Below are positions 33,901 through 44,534 of a stretch of DNA of 64,000 nt, piece after piece. The DNA is taken from the NCBI RefSeq assembly GCF_021018805.1, contig NC_086283.1, positions 59,235,803 to 59,299,802 on the forward strand. The letters run 5' to 3'. A model generated the notes under the pieces. That model was not told where the DNA came from. It was given only the letters and a program-made list of their open reading frames with translations, and ran no database searches. The position numbers and the translations under genes are program-made. How positions within the stretch are numbered: the stretch's first letter is position 1; every line of letters begins with the position of its first letter. This DNA is from Prinia subflava. Taxonomy: Eukaryota; Chordata; Aves; Passeriformes; Cisticolidae.

Positions 33901-36900
33901 GTGCACTCACAAAAGCGACCATATGCAAATACTTATGTCAATCCCAAGCATTTCTGGTTGAGCATTACTTTCTTTACAGAGGTACATGAAAGAGCTGCTT
34001 CCTGCCAATTGAAGACCATGCCAGCAACCCATGTCATTTACCCTGAGGAACTGACTCCAAAAACCTTCCTTTATGGATTGCCTGGATTCAAGTGAAAACA
34101 CTGTAAAAGCAAGGATTTCTGAGATGACACCCTTTTCGATGATGTTAAACAATCTCTGATCCAGGGATGAAGCAGCTGGCACAGTGGTTCTCTTCTTAGC
34201 ACTCACAGCTGGGATTTGCTGAAAGAGCTGTGGGAGATTCTCAGTGGAAGAAGTGCTGCCTGGCTGATGTCACGCCACAAGGGCTGTACTGAATAACTGA
34301 TCACAGCAAACAAAATCACGAGTCAAAATACCATCTCTTACGCTAAAACTATTGATAGTTTCTGCCTAAAATCTCTGCAGCCCTATGCCAGTAGATGTCA
34401 GCAGATACCTCCTAGGGACAGAGGGTCACATGAGAGCACAAGTTTCTACCCCGCTCACTTCCTCATCTGGCACAGAGCCGACTCTTTATCAACAGCATGT
34501 GCTCTGTCCATCAGACGCCCAGGGAAGCAGCCCAGTCTGCAGATTTGTGCACTTTCCTTTGCCTCAGATAAGGCTGCCACTGCACAACACGTGCATCATC
34601 CACACACTGCCGCTCTGTCATGAAGGGAACGCAAACACTGTAATGAGTTCCCACCTGCAAGAGGGACACTTTGGATGAAAGCACACCAAGCAGGTGGTGC
34701 AGTGCTCTGCCTTGCTCAGACATCTTAAATGGTTTTACCTCTGTGCTGCTCTTCGGGGCAGCCTAGTGCACGGCCCTCTGCCATGTAATGCTCTCTAACA
34801 TGAACTGCAATAAAATGCTCCAAGAGTTTATCATCACCTGTGTACCCACTCACAATCTGTGTGAACTTCCAAGCAGAAAGGTCTGTAGGAATTGTTTCTT
34901 CCTGGTGTTTTCTGTAGGAAATGTCCTAGTAACACCACTCCAAAATATCACACAAGGAGTTGAAAGGAACTTTCTGAAATTGCAAAGGGGAAAAAAAAAA
35001 AAGAAAAAAGAAATAAAGAAAAGCAGCTTCTGAACCTCAAACCTCTGTGCTACGGTATTTTAAGTCTTCCAAGCTTAGCGCCACAGCATGCAGGCCTCAG
35101 CAAGCCTCCTGGCAGGCTCTCCAAGTAAAACAAAGCACTAGCAGGAGTACTGACAAGCTCGCAAAGCTTCCTGAGGTTATTAGGTGGCCAGCTACACTGG
35201 GATGAAGACAAAAATATTAGGGAAGAACCCCTGGGCTGGCTGTGGCTGGGATGGAGTCAGTTATCCTCATAGCAGCCTGTGTGGTGCTGTGTTTCAGACG
35301 TGACTATAGTGTGAGTGCACAAGAGACTAGGAGGAGACACAAACAGGAGATTTGTGTCAGATAGATAACAGACTAATCAGAGAGGTAATCCGTACCATAT
35401 AACATCATGTTCAGAAAACTGGAAGCGGGGTGTTTAGGTGGGTGTTATAAATGACAATATAATACTGTCTTTCACATTTATGTATTGGTTTTTGCATGTT
35501 GTTATTGATCACAAGTATTTTGATAAGGTACAATTTCTATCTCCTTTTAACTGCTCGTTAGTATAAAATAATCTATCAGTTTGTGTACGCAATGTATTGT
35601 TTATATAAACAGTGTTGTGATGAACACATTATATTGTAGGCCTCAGCAAAATATAAAATGTTAAAATGCCTTCAACTCAAAGAATGGGACAAAACCAATT
35701 AGTTTCATCCTGTTGTTTCTCACAACTGGAGCATGACCTCTCCAAGTGATAAGTGACAGGAAACAGAACACTAGGAAAAAATTAGAGAAGAATTTATTAA
35801 TTCCTTGTTATCAGGGAGTGGAACAACACGATGAAACCACACAAAGAAATACAATATATTGACCTAATCTACAGGATGCAATGCAGTCAAGTCAGAGGTT
35901 AAAACCAAACAAAAGAGTTCTTGTAACATCAAAAACTCACAAGAATTAATACTGTACAAACTCATGAATATGTATGTACCCCAGTAATGTAACAGTATAT
36001 AGAGAACATTGTTTTTAAACTAACACTGTGGGGTTTTGGCCAATAATCAGAAACACTCCAGCGCTGGACATTGTCTCTTTTTATCTGCTTATTAAATTTT
36101 TAAAAATTCTAAAGAGTGAACTTTGTTTTTCACAGTGGGTTAGCTGCCTTTTGCTCAGGAACTGTCTGGTGAGTGTCTTCCTTTGCATCACTTTTGTTTG
36201 TTTTCTCTTCCCTCCACTTCTCCTTCTCCCATTAAACTTATTTTTATCTCAATCCATGAATTTTCTTGGTTTTAGTGTTCGCCTTCCCCAGTCCCACTGG
36301 GAAAGTAAGGGGAATAAGCAGGCAGCTGTGTTAACCCGCAGCATCCCAGAGGAGTTACCAGAGAATGGTGCGTAGGCAGTCACTGTGATCTAGCCAGATA
36401 CAATGGTGGGGCCAGGGGGTAAACAGAAATAACCTCTCCTCTTCCTCTGAGGCATCTATGTTTCTGTCAAAGGTTATTCCAGCGCGGCAATAAAAACGAA
36501 TTCTCTGGGGCAGCCACACTCCTCTGATTCCACATACAAGGTCTGAGGATAAAATGCTGCTGCATGTGACCTAACAGTGAAAGCCACTTCCTCCTTGTCC
36601 CTTGATTTATGCACCTGTTTTGCGGACGCTTGGGCGTGACTGATTAACTCTTTCCTTTTCGTACACAAGCCATCATCTCCTTGTGCAGTGGCGTCAGCCT
36701 AACCCTGTCTGTATCGGGTCTACAAAGCACTTGTTGAAGTACAGAAAGTACAGCAACTTTGTTTTGCTAGTCAACACAGCCTACAAACCTTGAACTCCAC
36801 AAGGTGTTTATAACGCAAACAAAGCATGGCTGAAGGTCGGCTTAGGATTGTGACACCGCACTAATACTCACAGACGCCACCATCACACCCTAGCCAAAGA

Positions 36901-37166
36901 ATACCCAGCGGCACAAGATTCAGAAACGAGGGGATAACCGGCAAGACATCAAATCGGGAAGACGCCGGCTGAGCCCCCGGTCTGCACCCCTCTCCGGCAC
37001 TCACCTGCGTGCGGCGGACAGCCTGCGGCAGCAGGCAGGCGCGGTGCCCGCGGTGCGCGCCCAGCGCCGGGCACAGCGCGCACACGCAGCACCCGCAGTC
37101 CTCGCAGAACAGCTCCAGCGGCCGCCCGGCGTGGGCACCGCACAGCCGCGGCTGCCCGTGCGCCAT
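27420..37166 (-). CDS. TRIM14: TRIM14 (B-box, coiled coil, PRY-SPRY), complete
   Basis: TRIM14 is a RING-less TRIM protein. In mammals it sits at mitochondria as an adaptor for MAVS signalling and stabilises cGAS. I assembled six exons on the minus strand: 37166-37005, 32532-32437, 31558-31325, 30310-30148, 29114-29022, 27955-27420. Phases agree at every junction, giving 427 codons (human 442). The B-box 2 ligands are C9, H12, C21, C24, C29, C32, H38 and H41. A coiled coil spans about residues 55-165 and PRY-SPRY about 250-427, with YWEVDV, GAGWWIGAAY and IFLDYEAGILSFYNV. There is no RING, as in the human protein, and no visible inactivating change. Confidence 0.96.
28085..28615. repeat. Tandem repeat (unit about 165 bp) in TRIM14 intron 5
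   Basis: Recurring words appear in order: ggcatgcca/ggcattcca, ccaacattgctg, gtgatggryacctcagccac, agcaccaag, and a ccacag.accgacagctccg-type segment. Starts lie near 28088, 28257, 28373 and 28538. Three units are near full length and the interval 28257-28373 looks shortened. I do not recognise the family. Confidence 0.75.
28625..29008 (+). repeat. CR1 3' fragment in TRIM14 intron 5
   Basis: Plus-strand CR1 3' region: tggtctgtttagcctggagg, ggcctgaagttctgtcagac, aggctccccagggaagtggt, ending gagattctaggactctag. It lies antisense to TRIM14 and stops about 15 bp from the exon 5 donor. Confidence 0.85.
29022..29114 (-). CDS. TRIM14: TRIM14 coding exon 5 (linker)
   Basis: 93 bp, phase 1 to 1, acceptor ctttgcccag, donor gtaagt. 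It encodes a linker rich in Ser, Thr and Pro (LNPTAKTEPGTVLKTMTP) ending RLLFLK, parallel to human SLLLK. It is too small to stand out as an ORF and was found by following the phase. Confidence 0.9.
30148..30310 (-). CDS. TRIM14: TRIM14 coding exon 4
   Basis: 163 bp, phase 0 to 1, donor gtacct. It encodes WHPIPLSFEHLL and LQKPLEARLKE, equivalent to the human HPVPLSFEPV and PLDIRLKE segments. Two acceptors three bases apart (30310 or 30307) would differ by one Lys. Confidence 0.92.
31325..31558 (-). CDS. TRIM14: TRIM14 coding exon 3 (coiled coil)
   Basis: 234 bp (78 codons), phase 0 to 0, acceptor catccatag, donor gtggta. It encodes heptad-rich sequence with LLREEESLAKDLIDEKTQ and SCQEQLAALE, matching the human exon codon for codon in length. 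Confidence 0.95.
32437..32532 (-). CDS. TRIM14: TRIM14 coding exon 2 (coiled coil)
   Basis: 96 bp (32 codons), the characteristic second-exon size of TRIM genes, phase 0 to 0. Acceptor ttgtatag, donor gtaaag. It encodes ELMELCLKNLEERKEQEAGN and a further helical stretch. Confidence 0.93.
32650..32720 (-). repeat. CR1 3'-terminal scrap
   Basis: Short match to the CR1 terminus: aattatagaatattctgaat followed by tggaacatacaa, in TRIM14 intron 1. Confidence 0.5.
32721..35224 (-). other. TRIM14: TRIM14 intron 1, left part
   Basis: Unique-looking intron sequence. Open frames of 60-100 codons near 33.1-34.7 kb lack family resemblance. An A-rich run lies at about 34987-35025. Confidence 0.6.
35225..36360 (+). 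mobile_element. ERVL-type solo LTR, interrupted by another LTR
   Basis: The left part (35225-35442) shows tggctgggatggagtcagtt and cctgtgtggtgctgtgtttc, as in avian ERVL LTRs. The right part (from 36140) ends with cccattaaacttatttttat, tcccactggg and an aaccc terminus. The same 3' pattern recurs at 45.54-45.67 kb in this window. The two parts are separated by the inserted LTR at 35443-36134. No ERVL coding sequence adjoins. Confidence 0.65.
35443..36134 (+). mobile_element. Solo LTR inserted in an older LTR, with 5-bp target duplication
   Basis: The 692-bp element starts TG (TGTTATAAATGAC) and ends CA (GTTTTTCACA). It is flanked on both sides by GTGGG (35438-35442 and 36135-36139). Inside are a TATA-like tatatagagaac near 35995 and a polyadenylation-type cttattaaat near 36090. 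A solo LTR is what recombination between the two LTRs of a provirus leaves. Confidence 0.75.
36361..36949 (-). other. TRIM14: TRIM14 intron 1, 5' part
   Basis: Non-coding intron between the ERVL LTR and the TRIM14 CpG island. No repeat recognised. Confidence 0.6.
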
Positions 37167-37515
37167 GCCCGCGGCGGCCGGGAGCGCGGGGAGGGGAAGG
37201 ATGCGGGGCAGGGAGGGGCGGGTACGGGGCAGGCTGGGGCAGGCAGGGCGGGTACGGGGCTGGCGAGCGCAGAAACAGGAGGATGAGGGGCCGGCTTGTG
37301 GAGGGTGTGCGCAGCGGGCGGCGGTGCCGCGCCCTGGGAAGGCGGGCCGTGGCCGTGGCCGTGGCCGTGCCTCCTGCGCTCCGTGTCAGTGGCCGCCGGA
37401 GCGGGGCCCGCAGCGGGCGTGTCGGGCAGCCAGCGCCGGCAGGAGCTGTGCCCTGGAGTCGGAGAGCCCTGGGAGCTGCCTCCGTCCGGGGCCCGCGTTG
37501 GAAAACAGACTAATT
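36950..37515 (-). promoter_or_regulatory. TRIM14: CpG-island promoter of TRIM14
   Basis: CpG-dense DNA spans exon 1 and upstream. It has a G-rich plus strand at 37185-37265 with several runs of three or four G, a near-perfect GGCCGT hexamer run at about 37345-37370, and GC boxes. No TATA box or interferon-response element (GAAANNGAAA type) was evident by eye. Confidence 0.75.
37005..37166 (-). CDS. TRIM14: TRIM14 coding exon 1 (B-box)
   Basis: 54 codons from ATG to CAG, donor gtgagt at 37004. It encodes the zinc-binding B-box type 2 (CGAHAG...FCEDCGCCVCALC...GAHRGH). The start is shorter than in human, lacking about a dozen N-terminal residues, and no upstream in-frame ATG of family character was seen. 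Confidence 0.95.
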
Positions 37516-38194
37516 CGTGGAATTTCAGCAGAGTTGGTGTGGGGTAGGCTTCAGTGCCGTGGCTGAGCAGAACACCTGAACTGATACAAAAATGTGGGGT
37601 AAAATTGTCTTCGGGGTATGTTTTCTCACTTGTCACTGATGTCGCTGAAAAGTCTCTTTTACAGAAATCAAAATAAAGTGCTCATGCTCTTACAGAGTTT
37701 GCACACTTACTTTCATCGGCCGTGATTCTCACCTACATTCAACCAAATTCGTACCAGTTTTTTGATATGCTTTGTTCTTCCTGTGAATAAAAGCAATACA
37801 GAGTATATACACACATGCACAGAGTATATGTGCAGGTGCACACACACATAAGATGTGAAAAAGTAGGAAGATATTTAAAAATCAAGCATTTTGGTGAAAT
37901 ATGTGAGAGCCAGAATATGTATTAGTACATGAGAATGTGGACCACTGAGAAACAAGGACAGTCTTGCTGAGGTCAGGTAGGGTTTCAGGCCTGCAAAAGA
38001 GCTGCTGACATAACCAATGGTTTAGAAAGTGCCTTGTACATACAAAAGTCAGGGTTATTTCTTGGAAAGTGTTTCATACAGACCCCAGGCTACAGTCATG
38101 GAATCTAAGGGATCACTGTAGATATCTGTAGATTGTTTGTTCTTGTTCTACACATACAAAGAAAAGTGCTAACGCCTGCTTTAATAAAATAAGA
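37516..38194. other. Intergenic, upstream of TRIM14
   Basis: No gene recognised; a short CA-rich stretch lies near 37808-37855. Confidence 0.5.
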
Positions 38195-38470
38195 GTTTCA
38201 CATCCTCTTTGGGAGCCTGTTCTGTTGCTTGACCATCCTCAGAAAGAAAACTTTTCCTACTGTCAATCAACGTTTCACATCACATCTTGTTGTTTCACTG
38301 TGCCTTTCCAAGGTAAGTTTCATCTTCTCAGTCTACGCCCATACTGGAGCTGTAGACAGCACTGACTTCTCTGACAGAGGCTGAACAATTCCAGTTCTTT
38401 GCATGTGTGTTCTGAAATGCTAAGCTTCAGCTCCACGACTGTCTGTGCAGCTTCTGCAGGGGGAGTTGCC
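38195..38470 (-). repeat. Decayed CR1 fragment
   Basis: Reverse-complement CR1 words: ggagcctgttctgttgcttg, accatcctcagaaagaaaac, and gaggctgaacaattccagtt. Confidence 0.65.
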
Positions 38471-38639
38471 TAGTGGAGTCGGTGTGTATCTTGTCCAGAG
38501 GAATGTGTGTGTTAAGTAAACGTTCCCATCTGAGCATTCAGGAGGAGGCTGGCAGTGACCCCCAGAGACTGCACTGCTGGGACTGAGGCCCCTTCACAGG
38601 GGTCTCTCCACAGGGTCCCTGCCTGACTGCCTACACACC

Positions 38640-39010
38640 CCTCACTCAGAGTCAGACAAGGCTTCCTTAACAGTTCAGCCCCAGGTTTTCAGTAGCAGGA
38701 TCTCAGACCTCTGGATCCCTGAAGAGATTTATTTATGGTTCAGTAACAGAGTAGCAGCTACAGCTGGTGCCTCAGGGAGGAACCCTGAACAAAGGATTAC
38801 CTGGACTTTTATACCCTCACAATCTGTGTGACAGAAAGTCTGGGATCTTCCTACTGAGTCCTCAGCTCCTGCTGTGTCTCAGTGTCCATTCACCTGGCTG
38901 GGTCACAGGTCCCTCTGCCCTTTGCTGTGCCAGGGGTTGGCAATTCCTGACCTCTTTTCTCGGGCTCCTAGCCAGAGCTCAACCTGCAGCTCCCATTGCA
39001 GCTGAACACC
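38640..39010 (-). repeat. LTR-like copy, left (3' side of provirus)
   Basis: Shares with the right copy accctgaacaaaggattacc, a minus-strand TATA box (GTATAAAA, 38807-38814 on the complementary strand) and the region to gagctcaacctgcagctccc. A TTTATTTA at about 38727 gives a minus-strand AATAAA-like signal after the TATA box, as expected of an LTR. Confidence 0.65.
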
Positions 39011-39289
39011 TTCATAGAATTTTGGTCCCTGTTTTTGGATTGAGCGTACCTGCTAATATATTAAAAGGGAAAAAGAAAGCTTTCACAACGTTTTACACTG
39101 CCCTTACTTACAACATTATTAGAAGTAACAGAATTAGGACTAACTTTATTGTCATAGGGCAGAAATTGTTATCAAGAAAAGGTCATCAAAGATTCTTGAA
39201 ACTCATTTATTGTCCACCTGGTTTATCATTTACTACTTGTTGGCTATGAGACTGGTGTATCTAGTTTTCCCAACACAAAATTTTAACAG

Positions 39290-39830
39290 TAAAATAAGAA
39301 CACAGTAAGCCAGGATATGGTCCTGCCCATTTAGGTTCTAATTTGACCGTTTGTGATAATATCTTGATTAACACTACATCTGCAGGTTGTGTATCATTTA
39401 CTTCTATTTCAAGTGGGCTGGACCGATACTATTGTGCATACTTTCTCCATTCCTCGAATCCTTTCTCTATTTTATATGCAAAATACTGGGTCGGGCATTC
39501 TTTTCCATCCAAAAGGCTGGTCTTAGCTGGGATAGAAGTTCCTGATATAGCCAAGTGCCTTCCAAAGAGACTTTGTGCCGGTGCTACAGGTTGTAATGGA
39601 ACATTCCAAACATTCCACTGCACCAAATTTAAGGTTTGTGGCTGTTTCAGGTAAGTGCATGTGCCTGTTCACCCCCTCTACTTGTCCTAAAGATTATGGG
39701 TGATACAGATATGTGTAATTTTCTCTCTATTCTCGAAGACTTACCCAACTGATTGTTTATATTAGCTGTAAAATGAGCACCCTTGTCTGATTCAATTGGC
39801 TCTGTAGAACCCTGTATCTAGGGATAATTT
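39290..39830 (-). pseudogene. Retroviral integrase remnant
   Basis: Minus-strand reading shows IESDKGAHFTA at about 39775-39815, the second catalytic Asp region of a retroviral integrase. About 0.45 kb further, KWAGPY marks the GPY/F-type C-terminal domain. Frames shift and stops intervene between the pieces. It is part of the provirus remnant. Confidence 0.65.
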
Positions 39831-41007
39831 TTTAAGCCAAGGCCTTTTCTGCTCCTCTTGTGCCAGCCCTTTTTGTTGAAGAGGCTTCTGCCCAGCCTGA
39901 TAGCTGATCTGCTATCACTAGCAAGTGCTTACATGCAGCCGCAGGTGTCCACAGAGTCTATTTGTAGTCGCTGAGAAGGGAGGCAGGCTCATAGTTTGTC
40001 ATCCTAACTCTGAGCTTGGTCTGCTACTTGAAAACTTCTAGTAGGTTGGGAAGCTGTTTGTGACTTTTTTTGCAGTGGCATAAATTCCTGGAGCTGCCCA
40101 TTTTTATTCTTTTTTACTTGGTGTTCTTTGTTACTTTTATTGTTGCCTCTGCCTCTCCACTGGCTTTATTGTGAAAACATCTAACCATGCAGATTAAATA
40201 TCTCTTCGGAAGAATTGGCTTCCCCTCGGCAGACCATATTCCATCATAATCTGGTATCACCTCCCACTTTTCCCATTGTTTCTTTTCTTCTGTTGAGTCC
40301 TTCTCATGGTCTTAGGGTCTCTCAAATTTGGCTGTTCACTCTGGCCAACCGGAGCCACAACAGCATGTTCTCTATCATCAGGCAGAGGCATTGGGCTCAC
40401 TGGGCTCAAGGTTTTACAACTTTTTGACATTATCTGCCATTGTGAAGATCAGTTCATGTCTATGTGCCCACTGTGGTGTTAGAGCTTGGGCTGCAGACTG
40501 TCAACACTATCTCCACATCATGTGGGGTATGAACTGTTGCAGGATGTCTCAGGGTAAGGGGGACAACCAATTTCTAATATTTTTGCTGTTGTTGCCACTG
40601 ACTTAGGCTGGTGCTCCTGCTGCAAGTGAAGCTAATTTAACTGAGTAATATGCAAATGGTCTCTGATGGGGTCCTAAATTATGCTTTACCACTCCATTGG
40701 CTATTCCTTTACATTCATGTACATACAGATTGAAGGACTTTGTATAACCTAGGAGCCCAAGACCAGGAGCAGACACCAGAGCTCCTTTTATTGCTGGGTA
40801 AGCTTATTCCTTCTCCAGGTCATGCATCATACTTCATCTCTTCAGTCTTGGTTTCCTCAGTCAGAGGCTTAGTCAATTCCTCTAGGACAGGAATCTATGG
40901 CCAACAAAATCACACAACTCTGAGCAAACCTGGTACATGCTGGTACATGGTACCTGGTTTCATGACTGGATGTGGGAGCCTAATTATGGCCTCTATTCTT
41001 TCTGGAT

Positions 41008-41490
41008 CTATAATTCATCGTTCCTTCCCAAAGTAAAGCCTAAATATTTAACTTCTCTGGCACAACTGAGGTTTGCATGGAGATGCAGGCTGTTCCCTCT
41101 TTTGGCAATACATAAATGCATACTGTCTAATATATAAACACTCTTGTCACAATTAGCCAGTGACAGATCATCTATATATTGTACAAGAACCAATATACCC
41201 AGTAATTTTATACTTTTATTGCAGTGTGTTAAATGCCAAATTCTCTGCAGATTCAATGGGTCTAACCTTCTATATCCTGAAGACCATAACAGAAGTTTCA
41301 GGCTTTTGTTTTGTTTACAAGGGTTTTTTTTTTTAATATACACAGAATTATCACCATTACAAGCAAGTACTAGTCCAGAGGAAATCTCATATATGTACAA
41401 AAAATAAAGCAGTGTTTTCAGCTGACATAAACCTCCTGGAGAAGGTTTGGTCACACCTGCTCTTGGTATTTCAAGCTCACACCACAACAA
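41008..41490 (-). pseudogene. Retroviral reverse transcriptase remnant
   Basis: An open minus-strand frame of 160 codons contains YIDD at frame residues 105-108, followed about 40 residues later by VKYLGF. This is the usual order at the reverse transcriptase active site. The N-terminal fingers region is not recognisable, and the frame holds a low-complexity lysine-rich patch from a poly-A/T run (about 41326-41337). It is an old, broken viral gene copy. Confidence 0.75.
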
Positions 41491-41869
41491 TCAATTCAAA
41501 TAGTTACAATAACATACAGTTTGAAGATGAACATTCCTCTACATATAGATCTCCCTGAAACCCCCCTTTTGAAGAGACACCATGTGCACATGACAGTAAC
41601 AGAGGGTGAACTATTTTATTCCGCGTTTTGTGCACTCTCCAGAGACATGTTTCGTCTGTGCAGGAATTGTCTCAAAAAAGAACTGTCAGGAGCTGACTTT
41701 GGAGACCTGCTGTGGATGTAGATACAGTCCAGCACAGACTGACACTGCCTCCCCAAAGTGTGCAGTGAGAGCTCACTGGGCACTGTCAGAGCTCTCCTCA
41801 GCACTCCTGATTGCTTATGCCACTGGTGCCCCATGACACGCATCTCTGCCAGTCTGGATGCAGGGATCT

Positions 41870-42265
41870 GAACCTGACCAGCTGGGAGAGGGCAGGGCAG
41901 TCACTGCTCATTCATTCGGAATGGCGCTCGCCCTCGCTCATGAGGGACTCAGCCAGACCTCTGGTTACAAGTAATTTAATCCTGATGTTATAACAACAGA
42001 GTAAGGGTGAGAGCTGCTGCCTCGAGGAGAAACCCTGAACAAAGGATTACCCAGGCTTTTATACCCTCTCAGTTTGTATGCCAGAAAGCCTGGGGTCTTC
42101 CAACTGAGCCCTTGGCTCCTGTTGTATCTCAGTGTCTGGTCTCCAGCCTGGTGCCAAAGGTCCCTGTGCTCTTTCCCTGTGCCAAGGGTTGGCAGTTCCC
42201 AATCTCCTGCCTTGGGCTCCCATCCAGAGCTCCGTCTGCAGCTCCCACTGCAGCTGCACCCCGAG
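41870..42265 (-). repeat. LTR-like copy, right (5' side of provirus)
   Basis: Pairs with the left copy: accctgaacaaaggattacc, TATA box on the minus strand (42057-42064), and tccagagctccgtctgcagc. The two copies differ at many positions, so the insertion is old or the copies are from related elements. Confidence 0.65.
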
Positions 42266-42480
42266 CTACCTGCACTGGATGTGTTCCTCAACATGTGGCT
42301 GGTGTTCATCACCACAAAGCCAAACAATGCTGATGGAAGATGTCCAGCTCACGACCCTGGTTCCTTTTCTGGCAAAGTTAATCCCCAGCATGTTGCTGTC
42401 CAGTCTTAATTGTTGCAGAGTCATTTCATGGGTTGGATAAGCCCAGACACCTGTCTTGATCTTCATGAAGTTCATGCTGG

Positions 42481-44530
42481 TGGCATTTCTGCAGCACTTC
42501 ACAGTCCCTCAGAAGACTGACTGCCTGCCACTTAATCTTTCCTCATCCTCTGCCTCATACCCTCCTTGTTTGTAATGACAGCAAGCTCTGAGGGCATATT
42601 CCATCCAATTGCCCTTATCAGGGCAATATCCAATTGCTGCTGATAAGAACATCAAGACACACTGGGCTCATCTTCTATCCCAGAGCAATGGCACTAGTAC
42701 CGAGATGCCAGTTCAACTGTTCTAGTCTATCTATCCAAAAAACATCATGAGTTTGTCTGTAAGGACGTGTCAAGGCCTATTACTTGCAGCATTAGAATTT
42801 GCACGTTATTAGTACCTAGGACATTTCCTGTTACAAATGAACTCACTGACCTGGATTCACTGTGCTTTCTAGAGTTTTAAATTGTTTACTGTGGTGAAGA
42901 GAGTTGTGATAAAATAAAATAATGTTTGTGTAAACACTACTGGATAACCAGGTGCTGTCATAAGGCACCAAAATAGGATGGGATTTCTGCCCAGTACTTT
43001 ACTGTCTGACATTGGGGGAAAGTGCTGCTGCGTTGTGCTTGTGAGAGGTTGAAAGATTCTCTTTGCATCCAGCTCCCACATTCATCTCTCTGGAGGGAAC
43101 ACCTTTAGTCTTTCAAAACAGGTTTTAAATGTCTCAGAGCATGCCTCAAGCTGTTTTTGCTAAGAAGAATCATCCTCCAGCACAGGCAGTGGAGAGAAGA
43201 GTTAAAAGAAAACAGGAGGTAATAATGTTTTCCCCCTTCGGCACAGTCTCAGTGCCAAAGCCAGCTGAGGAAGGCAGGTAGGTGGAGTGCATTGGTAAGG
43301 TAAGAATGGGTCTGAGTCTTCATCTGTTAGTTCTGAGGTGAAATGACACTTTCCTTCTCCTGACTCGGGTCCAATATAAGCCTTCTGCAAAATAGGGGTG
43401 CATTTCTGCAAAATTTCTGTCTGAAGCTGGTGGCAGGAAATACACAGAGACCAGGCTTTTGTTTAGGTGTAGAATCCTCTTCTACTTTGTACAGAAAATT
43501 TCTAATACAAGCTCTGATTCCATCTTCATACTGGCATGTAGGGGTAAAGGAGGGAAGTCTGTTTTAGTGCACACATTACAGGTCTTGGTGCAGATCTGGA
43601 CACCTTTGCAGCCATCTACAAAAAGCCAACTAGCCAACCAACACAAACCCAAGTGGAATCACCACTTCAGCAAAGACATTGAGGACTGTTATTTGAATGG
43701 CACTAATACCCCATCTGTACACACTGAACAGCCTTTAGTCATTGCCACACAAGGGCTGAATGTTAAATAAGGCTGAACTGAAGAATCCTGTATCAAAGTG
43801 GGCTGTTTCCAAGAGAAGACACCCTTCCCACAGGCTTGAGAAATAATTTTTACTGCAGAAATAAGAGTCTATATTGGTTTGGTCTGCCTCAGGGCTACCC
43901 ATTTCCAGAGGGACCACACAGGGAAGATCTATTTTATTCTGAGTCAAGAGAACCTTCTCGGAACATATGCACACATGGGTGTATTTTAAGTATTGTAATT
44001 GTACAGTTAGAAATATGTCTTAGCAGTGCTACACGAGTTCAGTTTTCATGTTCAAGTCCTTTTTTCATGAAAAACAAAATTTTGAAACTCCTAATTTTAC
44101 TGGCACTGGATGCTCTTTTTCTTTTGACATTTTCATTAAGAAACTAAATGAAAGTAGGAATTCTTTTTAGGCTTAGGTGCTCACTATTTCATTTAAAAAG
44201 ACAGAAAATCATTCTAGGCTACAAAAAAAAAAATCAGAGTATTTTTTTTTCCAGTTTCTAGTAGAGTATACTTTCAAACACATTCTTTTCAAAATATACT
44301 TTCTGCAGTATTGTGGAAAGATGCGCATTGAAGAAGTGTCAGAATTACTTCAAACTGACAAGAAAATTTTGTCTTTCCTTGTAGTTTCACTGAGTTGGCT
44401 GTGAACTGGCAAACCATTTCAACACACACATTTCAAAGCACAGAAAATATCCCAGGCAAATAAGGATAAAGAAAAAGTAAGTGCATTCTTTATGCCTCAG
44501 TTTTTAATAGTAACAATAAACCTTGTGTTG
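42481..44530. other. Intergenic, no gene seen
   Basis: No recognisable exon. A short A/C-rich motif (caactagccaaccaacacaa) lies near 43628, and several A or T runs near 44222-44250. Confidence 0.5.
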
Positions 44531-44534
44531 CCTG

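Larger units (their letters stand above)
38640..42480 (-). mobile_element. Deleted class I-like endogenous provirus
   Basis: Two related LTR-like copies (about 38640-39010 and 41870-42265) bracket minus-strand pol remnants. The order on the minus strand is LTR, reverse transcriptase with a YIDD box (41178-41167), an integrase piece with SDKG.HFT (about 39775-39815), then a GPY-type integrase C-terminal motif (about 39310), then LTR. The GPY ending points to a gammaretrovirus-like (class I) element. No gag or protease is recognisable and no env was seen. Stops and frameshifts break pol throughout, so this is a dead copy. Outer ends are uncertain. Confidence 0.75.
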
